DNA of 64,000 nucleotides from assembly GCF_016918015.1 (NCBI RefSeq), contig NZ_JAERMK010000003.1:133465-197464 (forward strand). Reading direction: 5' to 3'. Positions 41,880 to 50,197 of this stretch are shown piece after piece (the first letter of the stretch is position 1; every line of letters begins with the position of its first letter). The notes under the pieces are model-generated. The model was not told where the DNA came from. It did not search any database and saw only the letters and a program-made list of their open reading frames with translations. The translations under genes and the position numbers were made by a program. This DNA comes from Glycomyces sp. YM15 (GTDB lineage Bacteria; Actinomycetota; Actinomycetes; Mycobacteriales; Micromonosporaceae).

Positions 41880-42681
41880 GCACACGGCGGCCGGGCACCG
41901 CCAGCCCCAGTGCCGCCGCGACCAGGACCCCGGCGAACGATCCGGCGCCGAACAGCACGAGGACGACCGGTACCCACAGGTCGCCGAGCCCGGCGGTCTC
42001 GGTGACGACGGGCGCGATGTACGTGAACGCGCCGAACGTCGCCGCGTTCACCAACGCACCCAAGGCCATCACCAGGATCAATCGGGGTCGGCGGAGCGCG
42101 TTGAGCTCGGTGCGCAGCAGCGGACCCTCCGCGCCGCGGGTCGCCGGGACGCCGCGGCGGACGCCGAGCGCAGCGGGCAGGCACAGCAGTGCGACCGCCC
42201 AGAACGTGGCGCGCCAGCCGAGGAACGCACCGAGCAGCGCCCCGCCGGGGACCCCTGCGACGACGGCGATCGTCGTGCCGCCCAGCAGGACCGAGAGCGC
42301 GCGGCCCTTCCGGTCGGGCGCGACCAGCGCGGCGGTCGCGGTGAGCGCGACGGCGAGGAACCCGGCGTTCGCGAACGCCGCGACGATCCGGGTCGTGAAC
42401 AGGACCGCGAAGCTGTGGGTGACCGCGCCGATGACGTGCGCGGTCAGGAACAGGCCGAGGAACGCGATCAGGCTCGAGCGCGCGGGGCGGTTGCGGGCGA
42501 GCGCAGCGACGAGCGGGGCGCCGACGGCCATGCCGACGGCGAACGCGGAGGTGAGCAGGCCGGCGGTGGCGACGGTGACGCCGAGGTCGGCCGCCAGGTC
42601 CGGCAGGAGGCCGGCGAGCATGAATTCGGAGGTGCCCATGGCGAAGACCGCCAGGGCGAGCAGATATACGGGAAGCGGCAT
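41857..42681 (-). CDS. MFS transporter, C-terminally truncated
   Basis: A 274-residue protein of the major facilitator superfamily, DHA1 drug-efflux type, close in pattern to Cmx/CmlR-like chloramphenicol exporters (VYLLALAVFAMGTSEFMLAGLLPDLA...). Motif A-like ALARNRPARS and motif C-like GGTTIAVVAGVPGGALLG are present. Complete members have about 390 residues and 12 helices; here only about eight and a half are present and the chain ends GSFAGVLVAAALGLAVPGRR. This looks like a deletion joining helix 8 to the far end of the gene. Transport activity is unlikely. The 3' end overlaps the convergent TetR gene. Confidence 0.75.
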   Translation of the reverse strand: MPLPVYLLALAVFAMGTSEFMLAGLLPDLAADLGVTVATAGLLTSAFAVGMAVGAPLVAALARNRPARSSLIAFLGLFLTAHVIGAVTHSFAVLFTTRIVAAFANAGFLAVALTATAALVAPDRKGRALSVLLGGTTIAVVAGVPGGALLGAFLGWRATFWAVALLCLPAALGVRRGVPATRGAEGPLLRTELNALRRPRLILVMALGALVNAATFGAFTYIAPVVTETAGLGDLWVPVVLVLFGAGSFAGVLVAAALGLAVPGRRVLTGTAVR

Positions 42682-42886
42682 CGGATGGTTCCGTGGTGTC
42701 GAACGTTCGGTTGGGACGTCTCGTCACCGCGGCCAGCGGCCTGCCTGGGCTAGGGGGCTGGCGGGTGACCGGCAGCCCCTGCCGTGTCCGATTCCGGATT
42801 CACCATGCCGGGACTCTATGCGGGCGGGCCGCGCGGACGCAACGCGTTTCCACCGGAGTGTCGTGAGGTCGGTCTACGGTGTCGGC

Positions 42887-43465
42887 ATGACTGCGAACGA
42901 CTACTGGTGGGAGCCGCCCCTGGCGGGGACCGACGAGGCGCATCTGGTCGGGGCGCTCGACCGGCTGCGGGCGACCTTCCGTTGGAAGACCGACGGGCTC
43001 GACGCGGCGGGGTTGAACACGCGGATCGGGGCGTCGGCGCTGACGTTGGGCGGGTTGCTGAAGCACCTTGCGCGGGTTGAGGACGTGACGTTCAACTGGA
43101 AGCTGCGCGGGCGCGCGCCCGGCCCGGACTGGGACGAGAGCCTGCTCGACGACACCGATGAGTGGGAGTTCACGTCGGCGGCCGAGGACTCGCCCGAGTT
43201 CCTGTACGACCTGTGGGACGGGGCGGTCGCGCGCTCCCGCGAGCGGCTCGCCGCGGTCCTGGAGGAGGGCGGTCTCGACCAGCCCGCGCATCTGGAGTGG
43301 CCCGGGCGGGGTCATCTGAGTGTGCGCCGGGTGGTGTTCGACCTGGTGGAGGAGTACGGCCGCCACACCGGTCACGCCGATCTGATCCGCGAAGCGGTCG
43401 ACGGGCTTGCAGGCGAGGACCCGCCGGCGGGCTGGCGCCCGGTGAGCGGATCGGGCAGAGCGTAG
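42887..43465 (+). CDS. DinB/DUF664-family protein
   Basis: A 192-residue four-helix-bundle protein of the DinB superfamily. Metal-binding His are expected in LKHLARVEDVTF (His, after GGLLKHL) and in YGRHTGHADLIREAVDG (HTGHAD). The order (helix 1 with LVGALDRLRATFRWKTDGL, the LTLGGLLKHL helix, the LVEEYGRHTGHADLIRE end) is typical for DUF664/MST-type bacillithiol- or mycothiol-linked enzymes. Actinobacteria use mycothiol, so a mycothiol-dependent role is possible but not shown. ATG 42887 is chosen from the domain boundary. Confidence 0.85.
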   Translation: MTANDYWWEPPLAGTDEAHLVGALDRLRATFRWKTDGLDAAGLNTRIGASALTLGGLLKHLARVEDVTFNWKLRGRAPGPDWDESLLDDTDEWEFTSAAEDSPEFLYDLWDGAVARSRERLAAVLEEGGLDQPAHLEWPGRGHLSVRRVVFDLVEEYGRHTGHADLIREAVDGLAGEDPPAGWRPVSGSGRA

Positions 43466-43536
43466 CCGTCGTCGATCGTCACCGTCCCACCGCTTAACCG
43501 CTTGATCACCGGTCACTTCTCCGGAATGCTGACCGG

Positions 43537-44484
43537 ATGAGCGGCAACCCGAACCGGCCGAACGGCGAACTCCGGCTCGACCTCTCCGTCTTCCTGGCCC
43601 GCTTCGGCCTTGTGGCCCTCGGCGAAGCGGAGCCGCTGCTCGGCGGCGAGGACAACATCAACGCTCGCGTCGCGACCGACCGCGGCGATGTCGTCGTCCG
43701 CGAGTACGTCCGCTCGGCACCCGGCAAGGTCGCGGCGGAACTCGCCCTCGTCACGCATCTCGCGGGCAGCGGCTTCCCGACCCCCGCCCCGTTCACGGCC
43801 GACAGCGGCGAACCGTTCGCGCTGGTCGCGGGCAAGCCGATCGCGGTGTTCCCCTTCGCCTCCGGCGAAGTCCCTCCCGCCATGACGCGCGACCTCGCCG
43901 AACGGTCCGGCACGCTCCTGGCCCGGATGCACACGGCCGCGACCGGTTGGGCCGACGACCGCATCCCCGTCACCGACCGCCTGGGCATCCTCCGATCCGC
44001 GACGACCGCCGACGTCGATCTCGCCGGAGCCGACCGATGGCGCGAGGAGATCCGCGACTTCCTCGACCGCCACGCCGAGGCCCTGGACCTCCTCGCCGAG
44101 CAGCCCTCGGGCCCGCTCCACCACGACCTCCACCGCCGGAACCTCCTCGTCGACGACGACCGGATCACCGCCGTGCTCGACTTCGACGAGCTCAACCACG
44201 GCCCGCTGATCCTCGACCTCGCCCGGCTCCTCCACTACGCCGCGCTCGAGCAGCCGGACCGCGGGCTCCCGTCCGCCGTCGCCGAGGCCGCGCTCACGGG
44301 CTACCAGAAGGTCCGGCCCCTCACGCTCGACGAACTCGAGCTCCTCCCGGTCGCCTTCGACCTCGCGGGCCTCGTCGACGCGACCGGATTCATCGTGTGG
44401 GCCGCCCCTCACCTGGAGGTCCGCCACGTCGAGGAGTGCCACAGCTGGCTCGCCTACCTCGCCAACCGCGACGCCTCCCACTGA
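43537..44484 (+). CDS. APH-like kinase/phosphotransferase
   Basis: A 315-residue protein of the aminoglycoside phosphotransferase/homoserine kinase type II fold. The ATP-binding N-lobe is short (VVVREYVRSAPGKVAAELALVTHL). The catalytic loop is GPLHHDLHRRNLLVDDD (His-Asp-Leu-His, Asp near 198), and the metal Asp is in ITAVLDFDELNHGP. Layout and length recall homoserine kinase II (ThrB2) and choline-kinase-like enzymes; the substrate is not assigned. It is monocistronic, with a 10-bp terminator two bases after the stop. Confidence 0.85.
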   Translation: MSGNPNRPNGELRLDLSVFLARFGLVALGEAEPLLGGEDNINARVATDRGDVVVREYVRSAPGKVAAELALVTHLAGSGFPTPAPFTADSGEPFALVAGKPIAVFPFASGEVPPAMTRDLAERSGTLLARMHTAATGWADDRIPVTDRLGILRSATTADVDLAGADRWREEIRDFLDRHAEALDLLAEQPSGPLHHDLHRRNLLVDDDRITAVLDFDELNHGPLILDLARLLHYAALEQPDRGLPSAVAEAALTGYQKVRPLTLDELELLPVAFDLAGLVDATGFIVWAAPHLEVRHVEECHSWLAYLANRDASH

Positions 44485-44485
44485 C

Positions 44486-44509
44486 CACCCCTGACTTTCG
44501 TCAGGGGTG
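44486..44509 (+). terminator. Terminator of the APH-like kinase gene
   Basis: CACCCCTGAC-TTTC-GTCAGGGGTG forms a perfect 10-bp stem with a four-base loop directly after the stop codon. Confidence 0.8.
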
Positions 44510-44562
44510 ATTCCGGAAATTCGGCCGAAGGCAGCGGCCTCGAAAGTCCATAGCCTTCGAAC

Positions 44563-46026
44563 ATGCACCCGATCGAACCGAAGCACCCCGCGAGATCCCG
44601 ACTCACCGAGGCCATCACCGCCGCGGGGATCGCCTTGGCCGCCTTCACCTTCGCCGCTCCGGCCGCCTCCGCCGCGCCAGCGGCCGAGCTGACCCCCGAG
44701 TCGATCGACGCCTACATGAGCGACCTCTACGAGGCCTCCCGCGTGCCCGGCCTCGCGGTCGTCGTCACCCGCGACGACGAAGTGCTCCACACCGCCGGAT
44801 ACGGCCACGATTCGAACGGCGACGACATCACCGAGGACACCCCGTTCCGCGTCGCCTCCGTCTCGAAATCGTTCACCGCGATGGCCGTCATGATCCTGGC
44901 CGAGGAAGGCCGGATCGCCCTCGACGGGCCCGTCGTCGACCAGCTCCCCGGTTTCGACATGGCCGACGAGCGAGTCGACGAGGTCACCGTCCGGCACCTC
45001 CTGAACCAGACCTCCGGGTTCTCGGACACCACGATCGACGTCGTCGAACTCGAAGACGCCGCCTCCCTCGAGGACTACGTCGCCCGCCTCGCGGACGACT
45101 CGCTCGCCGCCGACCCCGGCTCCGACTGGGCGTACGCCAACCCCAACTTCAACGTCGCCGCCCGCCTCGTCGAGGTCGCGAGCGGCGAGCCCTTCGGAAC
45201 GTTCATGGAGGAGCGCGTCTTCGCCCCGCTCGGCATGGAGCACAGCGCCACCCGAGACGAGACCGTCGAACCCGGCCTCGGCTACAACCATCTCTTCGGC
45301 CTCTGGATCCCCCGCGGCACCGCGGCGGACGGCATGCTCGACGACTCGGGCTCGGGCGGCGTCATCACCACCGCCGCCGACATGGGCCGCTGGCTCATCA
45401 CCCAGAACGGCCAAGGCGCCCAACTGGTCTCCGAAGCGGGCCTGGCCGAGATGCACACGCCGTCCGCAGTCCAGGACTACGGCATGGGCTGGGGCGTCGA
45501 ACCCGACGGCACGCTCGTGCACTCCGGGAACCTCATGTCCTACAACGCGGTCGAATGGATCGACCCCGAGAGCGGCCATGGCATCGCGGTCCTCACCAAC
45601 GGCGCCGGCATGACCGACGTGGCCTACTCGGCGATGGAAGGACTGGCCGCCATGGCCAAAGGCGAAGCGCCCGACAAGCCGAACGGCGACGGACTGATCC
45701 AGATCGCCCTCGCCGCGCTCACCGCCGTCGCGATCGCCCTCGGCGCCGCCGGCGTCATCCGGTCCCGCCGCTGGGCCGAGAAGCACCACGGCCGATCGGT
45801 CTGGCGGATGGGCCTCCGCCTCGTCCCCGTCCTCCTCCCCGCGACCCTGTTCCTGTCCTATCCGACCCTGGTCTCGCTCATCTCGAACGGACGCACGGTC
45901 ACCTGGCCGTCGGTGTGCTACTTCGCGCTGCCGCTCACGCTCATGCTGCTCGTAGCGGCCCTGGCCGGCACGGCGACGGCGATCGCGCGCCTGCTCCGAC
46001 TCCGATCGGTAGGCTCGGCCGCATGA
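44563..46026 (+). CDS. Membrane-anchored serine beta-lactamase-like hydrolase
   Basis: A 487-residue exported enzyme of the class C beta-lactamase/D-aminopeptidase family (Pfam Beta-lactamase). A signal peptide (AITAAGIALAAFTFAAPAASAAPA) ends near 45. Active-site elements are SVSKSFTAM (SxxK, about 104), YANPNF (YxN, about 190) and HSGN (HxG type, about 323). The last 130 residues hold three or four membrane helices, anchoring the enzyme. The stop overlaps the sensor kinase start, so this is the first gene of a hydrolase-HK-RR operon and may be part of sensing cell-wall stress or peptides; that link is inference. Confidence 0.88.
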   Translation: MHPIEPKHPARSRLTEAITAAGIALAAFTFAAPAASAAPAAELTPESIDAYMSDLYEASRVPGLAVVVTRDDEVLHTAGYGHDSNGDDITEDTPFRVASVSKSFTAMAVMILAEEGRIALDGPVVDQLPGFDMADERVDEVTVRHLLNQTSGFSDTTIDVVELEDAASLEDYVARLADDSLAADPGSDWAYANPNFNVAARLVEVASGEPFGTFMEERVFAPLGMEHSATRDETVEPGLGYNHLFGLWIPRGTAADGMLDDSGSGGVITTAADMGRWLITQNGQGAQLVSEAGLAEMHTPSAVQDYGMGWGVEPDGTLVHSGNLMSYNAVEWIDPESGHGIAVLTNGAGMTDVAYSAMEGLAAMAKGEAPDKPNGDGLIQIALAALTAVAIALGAAGVIRSRRWAEKHHGRSVWRMGLRLVPVLLPATLFLSYPTLVSLISNGRTVTWPSVCYFALPLTLMLLVAALAGTATAIARLLRLRSVGSAA

Positions 46027-47009
46027 GAAACGGGGCGCTGCTGGCGGTCATCGCGCTGGCCGGACTGGTCGACGGAGTGGCGACGTTCGCGCTGCCGATG
46101 TCGCGTCAGGCGCTCCTGATCCTGGTCGCCGCCGCGGCCTACCTCCACGGTTGGCGACTGACGGTCCGCTACGGCTGGTGGATCCTGGGGGCGGTCGCGG
46201 GTCTGGGCGCACTGCTCGGCCTCGCCTCCGCCCGCGACCCGTTCAACACCCTGCTCACGTTCGGTTCGTTCGTGGTGCTGCCCTGGCTGATCGGACGCTT
46301 CCGGCGGCAGCAGACGGCACTGGTCGCCGCCGCGGCCGACCGCGTCACGCGACTCGAACGCGAAAAGGAGCTGGTCGCGGCGCGGGCCAGGGCCCAGGAG
46401 CGGGCACGGATCGCGACTGACATGCACGACTCGCTCGGCCACGAACTCGCCCTGATCGCCCTTCGAGCCGGAGCCCTCGAACTCGCTCCGGACCTGACCG
46501 ACGACGACCGCGAGGCGGCCGCCGCCCTGCGGCGCAACGCGGTCGACGCGACCGATCGACTCCGCCAGACCATCGGCATCCTCCGCGACGAGCCGGCCCC
46601 GGCGGCACCGCTCGACGAGTCCATCGAAGCCCTGATCGGGCGCGCCGCCGAAGCCGGCATGCGCGTCACGCTGGGATCCGACGCCGTGCCGCTCCCGCCG
46701 CTGGCGGCGAGGACCGTGCACCGGGTGGTCCAAGAAGCCCTGACGAACGCGGCGAGATACGCCCCGGGCGCGGAGGTGAAGGTCGGCATCGAAGTCGCCG
46801 ACTCGATCGCCACCGTGTCGGTCCGCAACAGCGGCAGGCGCATCGAGATCCCTTCGGGCAAAGGCAGCGGCCTGGTCGGCCTGGAGGAACGGGTCCGGCT
46901 CCTGGGCGGCGCCTTCAAGGCAGGGCCGATGGAAGGCGGCTTCGAAGTCCGGGCCGAAGTGCCGCTTGAGAACGCGACGATCGACGCGACATGGCAGGGG
47001 AACCGATGA
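46023..47009 (+). CDS. NarL-type sensor histidine kinase
   Basis: A 328-residue kinase of the HisKA_3 (LiaS/DesK) class. Four membrane helices fill residues 1-88 without a large external domain. A short coiled coil (RRQQTALVAAAADRVTRLEREKELVAARARAQERAR) leads to the phosphorylated His in ATDMHDSLGHELALIALR, and the HATPase has VQEALTNAARYAPGA and GKGSGLVGLEERVRLLGG. The start overlaps the serine hydrolase stop and its stop overlaps the response regulator start (both ATGA), so the three are co-translated. Confidence 0.92.
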   Translation: MRNGALLAVIALAGLVDGVATFALPMSRQALLILVAAAAYLHGWRLTVRYGWWILGAVAGLGALLGLASARDPFNTLLTFGSFVVLPWLIGRFRRQQTALVAAAADRVTRLEREKELVAARARAQERARIATDMHDSLGHELALIALRAGALELAPDLTDDDREAAAALRRNAVDATDRLRQTIGILRDEPAPAAPLDESIEALIGRAAEAGMRVTLGSDAVPLPPLAARTVHRVVQEALTNAARYAPGAEVKVGIEVADSIATVSVRNSGRRIEIPSGKGSGLVGLEERVRLLGGAFKAGPMEGGFEVRAEVPLENATIDATWQGNR

Positions 47010-47659
47010 TCCGCGTGCTGCTCGCCGACGACGAGGCGATGATCCGGGCCGGAGTCGCGGCCATCCTCGCCACCGACCCCGGCATCGAGGTCGTCGCCGA
47101 AGCGGGCGACGGCGCCGAAGCCGTGGAACTCGCCCGCGCGCACCGCCCGGACGTCGCGATGCTCGACATCCGCATGCCGAAACTGGACGGCCTGGCCGCC
47201 GCGGCCGAACTCCGCCGGGTGATGCCCGAGGTCGCGGTGGTCGTGCTGACCACCTTCGACGAAGACGCGTATGTGGCCCAAGCGCTCTCGCAGGGCGCGA
47301 GCGGCTTCATGCTGAAGGCCGCCGACCCGCGCGAACTGATCATCGGCGTGAAGGCGGTCGCCGAGGGCGCCGCCTACCTCTCACCGCGAATCGCCCAGCG
47401 GGTGATCTCCCGGCTCGACAACGCCAGGCTCGAACGCGCCGCGCCGGCGCGAAAACGCATCGACTCGCTCACCCCGCGCGAGCGAGACGTACTGGCCCTC
47501 ATAGGAAAAGGGGAATCGAACCACGACATCGCCAAACAACTGCACGTTTCCGAGGGCACGGTGAAGAACCATGTGACGACCATTCTCACGCGCCTCGAAG
47601 CGAAGAACCGCGTCCAAGCCGCGATCACGGCATACGAGGCGGGCCTGGTGGACGGCTGA
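47006..47659 (+). CDS. NarL/LuxR-type response regulator
   Basis: A 217-residue regulator. Receiver: VLLADDEAMIRAGV, phosphoacceptor Asp in PDVAMLDIRMPKLDG (about 54), Thr in VVVLTTFDED and Lys in FMLKAADPRELI. The C-terminal LuxR HTH is SLTPRERDVLALIGKGESNHDIAKQLHVSEGTVKNHVTTILTRL (about 152-196). It is the partner of the overlapping kinase at 46023. Its targets probably include the operon itself. Confidence 0.93.
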   Translation: MIRVLLADDEAMIRAGVAAILATDPGIEVVAEAGDGAEAVELARAHRPDVAMLDIRMPKLDGLAAAAELRRVMPEVAVVVLTTFDEDAYVAQALSQGASGFMLKAADPRELIIGVKAVAEGAAYLSPRIAQRVISRLDNARLERAAPARKRIDSLTPRERDVLALIGKGESNHDIAKQLHVSEGTVKNHVTTILTRLEAKNRVQAAITAYEAGLVDG

Positions 47660-47715
47660 CCCGGCCGTGGCTCGCCCGGGACCGGTCCCGGTCGGACCCG
47701 CTTACGGTCGAGCGC

Positions 47716-48035
47716 ATGTCGTTCATCAACGCGCTGCAATGGCGCTCCCCCGCCGCAGCCGCCCTGCTCGCGATGCTCGTCCTGGCCGGCTGCGCCGCCG
47801 GTGTCGACGACGACCCGGACGCCGAGAGCAACCCGAGAGCCGACGACTCCAGCGGCGCTGCGACCATCGCCGAACCCGAACCGTCGGCGGAACCGCCGCC
47901 AACGGCTCCGGCACGACCTGCCACGGCCCGGTCGAAGGCGACCCTCCCGCGCCGCGACCCGCAGCAGGCGAAGTCGCCCTCGAACTCATGCACGTCACCG
48001 ACGGCACCGCGATCATCCGGCTGACCGTGGGCTAG
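47716..48035 (+). pseudogene. Frameshifted small lipoprotein
   Basis: ATG 47716 opens a lipoprotein (LLAMLVLAGCAAGVDDDPD, lipobox LAGC, Cys 26) with an acidic, Pro-rich linker. After about residue 60 this frame turns into Arg/Ser/Pro codons without pattern. The next frame meanwhile reads a plausible domain: TCHGPVEGDPPAPRPAAGEVALELMHVTDGT, ending RLTVG at 48035. A one-base change near 47900 would join them into a protein of about 106 residues. Frameshift or sequencing error; the parent function is unknown. Confidence 0.5.
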
Positions 48036-48157
48036 TACCGCGGCGTGCGAGCGCCGACTAGCATCACGACACCGGCATTCGCCCACACCCTGACACCCGC
48101 CGGTGCCCAGGCGCGAGCACGGGCCGCCTGCACGCCCCCGAACCATGGATTTGCGAT

Positions 48158-48841
48158 ATGAGCGCACACTCTCGCAGTGAGACCGCCGTCCACGAGCGGA
48201 TCCGCCCCTGCGACCTCGCCCTCTTCCTCGTCACGTTCGCGTTCCTCGTCGCCTTGCCGTGGATGCTGGTGAGCGCCGGGAGCGAGCCCGCCGAGTACCG
48301 CGACCAGCGGTCGAACACCACGTTCACCGTTCCAGACTGGCTCGGCCTGCTCGCGTTCTTCGTCCCGTTCCTCGTGTGGCCCGGGATGAAGGCCTGGAAT
48401 CTGCTCGCGAAACCCGCCGCGGCGACGCTCGGACCGGGCGGCATGCGCCTCTACGACGACATCCGCGGGTCGTACGCCCGCGAGGGCAGGAAGACCGTGA
48501 ATCTCTCCTGGAGTGAAGTCCAGCGGATCGTCCTGTGGCGCAAGCGCGTGCGCTGGCTCGGGTGCATCCCGGGCTGGACCTCGCAGGTCGGGGTCGAGAA
48601 GCGGGGCGACCGGCACGAGGTCAGTCGCCGCGAGCCCACCGCCGAGGAGCGGAGCAGCCCCGGCCACCGCCCCGACGGTTCCCCGATCCGCCTGAGCGCC
48701 GAACTGCACTCGCGCAGCGTCCGGCTTGGACCGGCCGCGTTCAAGGAAGTCGCGCGGGCCGCCGCGCGGTACGCGCCGCAGGTCGAGGTCGTCGACGAGC
48801 GCGTGCACGGCGACCGCCGCATCCTCCGAAGCGGCCCGTGA
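48158..48841 (+). CDS. Membrane protein of unknown function
   Basis: A 227-residue protein with two N-terminal helices (LALFLVTFAFLVALPWMLVSA and WLGLLAFFVPFLVWPGMKAW), then a soluble part of about 150 residues. The latter (LGPGGMRLYDDIRGSYAREGRKTVNLSWSEVQRIVLWRKRV..., RLSAELHSRSVRLGPAAFKEVARAAARYAPQVEVVDE) has the look of a bacterial PH-like domain: a strand-rich half followed by a final helix. Its stop overlaps the GTG of the small gene at 48838, so the two are coupled. Confidence 0.7.
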   Translation: MSAHSRSETAVHERIRPCDLALFLVTFAFLVALPWMLVSAGSEPAEYRDQRSNTTFTVPDWLGLLAFFVPFLVWPGMKAWNLLAKPAAATLGPGGMRLYDDIRGSYAREGRKTVNLSWSEVQRIVLWRKRVRWLGCIPGWTSQVGVEKRGDRHEVSRREPTAEERSSPGHRPDGSPIRLSAELHSRSVRLGPAAFKEVARAAARYAPQVEVVDERVHGDRRILRSGP

Positions 48842-49008
48842 TCTGGTCGACGGACGCGCTCGGGCACCCGGACTGGCATGAGTTCCAAAGACTTCCCCGC
48901 GTGCTCCTCGGCGCCCGCCGGAAGGCACTGATCCGTCTGAAGTCTCGGGGCATCCTCTCCTACGGCGACTTCAGGGGCTTCGACAACGCACCCCTCGATG
49001 CCGCCTAA
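48838..49008 (+). CDS. 56-residue protein coupled to the membrane gene
   Basis: GTG 48838 overlaps the upstream stop (GTGA) and opens a 56-codon frame: VIWSTDALGHPDWHEFQRL then PRVLLGARRKALIRLKSRG and ILSYGDFRGFDNAPLDAA. It is basic and amphipathic with normal codon bias. I do not know the family. The tight coupling to a membrane protein suggests a shared job. The stop codon overlaps that of the convergent gene at 49005. Confidence 0.55.
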   Translation: MIWSTDALGHPDWHEFQRLPRVLLGARRKALIRLKSRGILSYGDFRGFDNAPLDAA

Positions 49009-49367
49009 GCCTTGGTGGCCCGACTCAAGCAGACGATGTGGTCCTTGCCGTCGGCTTCGACGACGCTGTAGGTCGACCAGCCGTCGACGCGCTCCCGGCA
49101 GTAGTCCGCTTCCCAGTCCTCGGAGTCGCTCAGGGACTCCGGGACGGGATTCGACGTGATGACGGCGTACGCGGCGAACATCGAATCGCAGGAGTCGACG
49201 GTCAAGTACTTGTCGCCTAGGTACCGGGCCACGCAGGTGCTGGGGCTGGCTTCGGCGATCTGGTTGGCGGCGAACAGGAACGCCGTTCCGACGATTCCTG
49301 CGAGTCCGAGCGCGCCGAGGGAGAGGAGGGCGACTCTGCGTTTGCGAGGGGGTTTCACCGCCTGCAT
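49005..49367 (-). CDS. Small membrane-anchored exported protein
   Basis: A 120-residue protein with a basic start (PPRKRRVALLSLGALGLAGIVGTAFLFAANQIAEA), one membrane helix, and a short external domain with four Cys (PSTCVARYL, VDSCDSMF, ADYCRERVDG, HIVCLSRA), which probably form two disulfides. The family is not recognised. It lies 37 bases downstream of the methyltransferase gene and may be read with it. Confidence 0.7.
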   Translation of the reverse strand: MQAVKPPRKRRVALLSLGALGLAGIVGTAFLFAANQIAEASPSTCVARYLGDKYLTVDSCDSMFAAYAVITSNPVPESLSDSEDWEADYCRERVDGWSTYSVVEADGKDHIVCLSRATKA

Positions 49368-49404
49368 GCTACTTTGGCGGCGAACCGCCCCGCCTCGCCG
49401 ATCC

Positions 49405-50148
49405 CTAGTCGACGAGCCGATAGACCGACACGTGATAGGGCGAGTCGGCGGTGAACTCGCCGCCCTGCCAATCGGCGTGGCGGGCTTCGAGCTCGAAGCC
49501 CGCGAGCCGCGCCATGAGGTCCAGCTCGGACGGCCAGATGTACCGGTGCGGGGTGCGGTCGAGACGGGCCCGCCGGGCCTCGTTGAAGGTGAAGTGGTGG
49601 GAGACCACGTGCTGGCTGAGGGTGTCGTACGTGTCGAGCAGGATGTATCCGTCCTCGACGACGCCGACCGTCGCCTTGCGCCCCTCCGGGAGCGCGCGCA
49701 GTTCGGGCACCCACAGCTCGATCACGAACCGTCCGCCCGGAACGAGATGCCGGGCCGCGTTCCGGAAGCACTCGACCTGCTGGTCCTGGGTGAGCAGGTT
49801 CGATATGGTGTTGAACACCAGATAGACCAGGTGGAAGTCACCGGGGGCCCGGACGCTGGTCATGTCGCCTTCGCTCACCGGGAGCACCGATTCGTCCACT
49901 TTGGTGCGAAGCTGCGCGATCATGTCGGGCGACAACTCGATCCCGGTCACCGGCACTCCGCGCTCGGCGAGCGGCACACCCACCCGCCCCGTGCCGATCG
50001 CGAACTCGAGGGCGCTGCCGCCTTCGGCGAGCTCGGCAAGCCGATCGACGGTCGGGTCGAGGACCGACGGCGCGAACATGCCCCTGCCGGGGGTGTCGTA
50101 CCTGCGGGCCGCCTCGGCGTCCCAGATGTCATTGGATTCCATCACCAC
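49405..50148 (-). CDS. Class I SAM-dependent methyltransferase
   Basis: A 247-residue methyltransferase of the Methyltransf_25/11 type. The SAM-binding strand is GSALEFAIGTGRVGVPLAERG (GxGxG variant AIGTGRV, about 43-63), motif post-I is VTGIELSPDMIAQL, and motif III is NAARHLVPGGRFVIELW. MVMES or MES (50142) may be the start. The substrate is unknown. Confidence 0.9.
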   Translation of the reverse strand: MVMESNDIWDAEAARRYDTPGRGMFAPSVLDPTVDRLAELAEGGSALEFAIGTGRVGVPLAERGVPVTGIELSPDMIAQLRTKVDESVLPVSEGDMTSVRAPGDFHLVYLVFNTISNLLTQDQQVECFRNAARHLVPGGRFVIELWVPELRALPEGRKATVGVVEDGYILLDTYDTLSQHVVSHHFTFNEARRARLDRTPHRYIWPSELDLMARLAGFELEARHADWQGGEFTADSPYHVSVYRLVD

Positions 50149-50197
50149 AGGCTTCCGCAGGCAGCCACCCTTGTCGAGCGGTTTGCAGCGCCGGACG

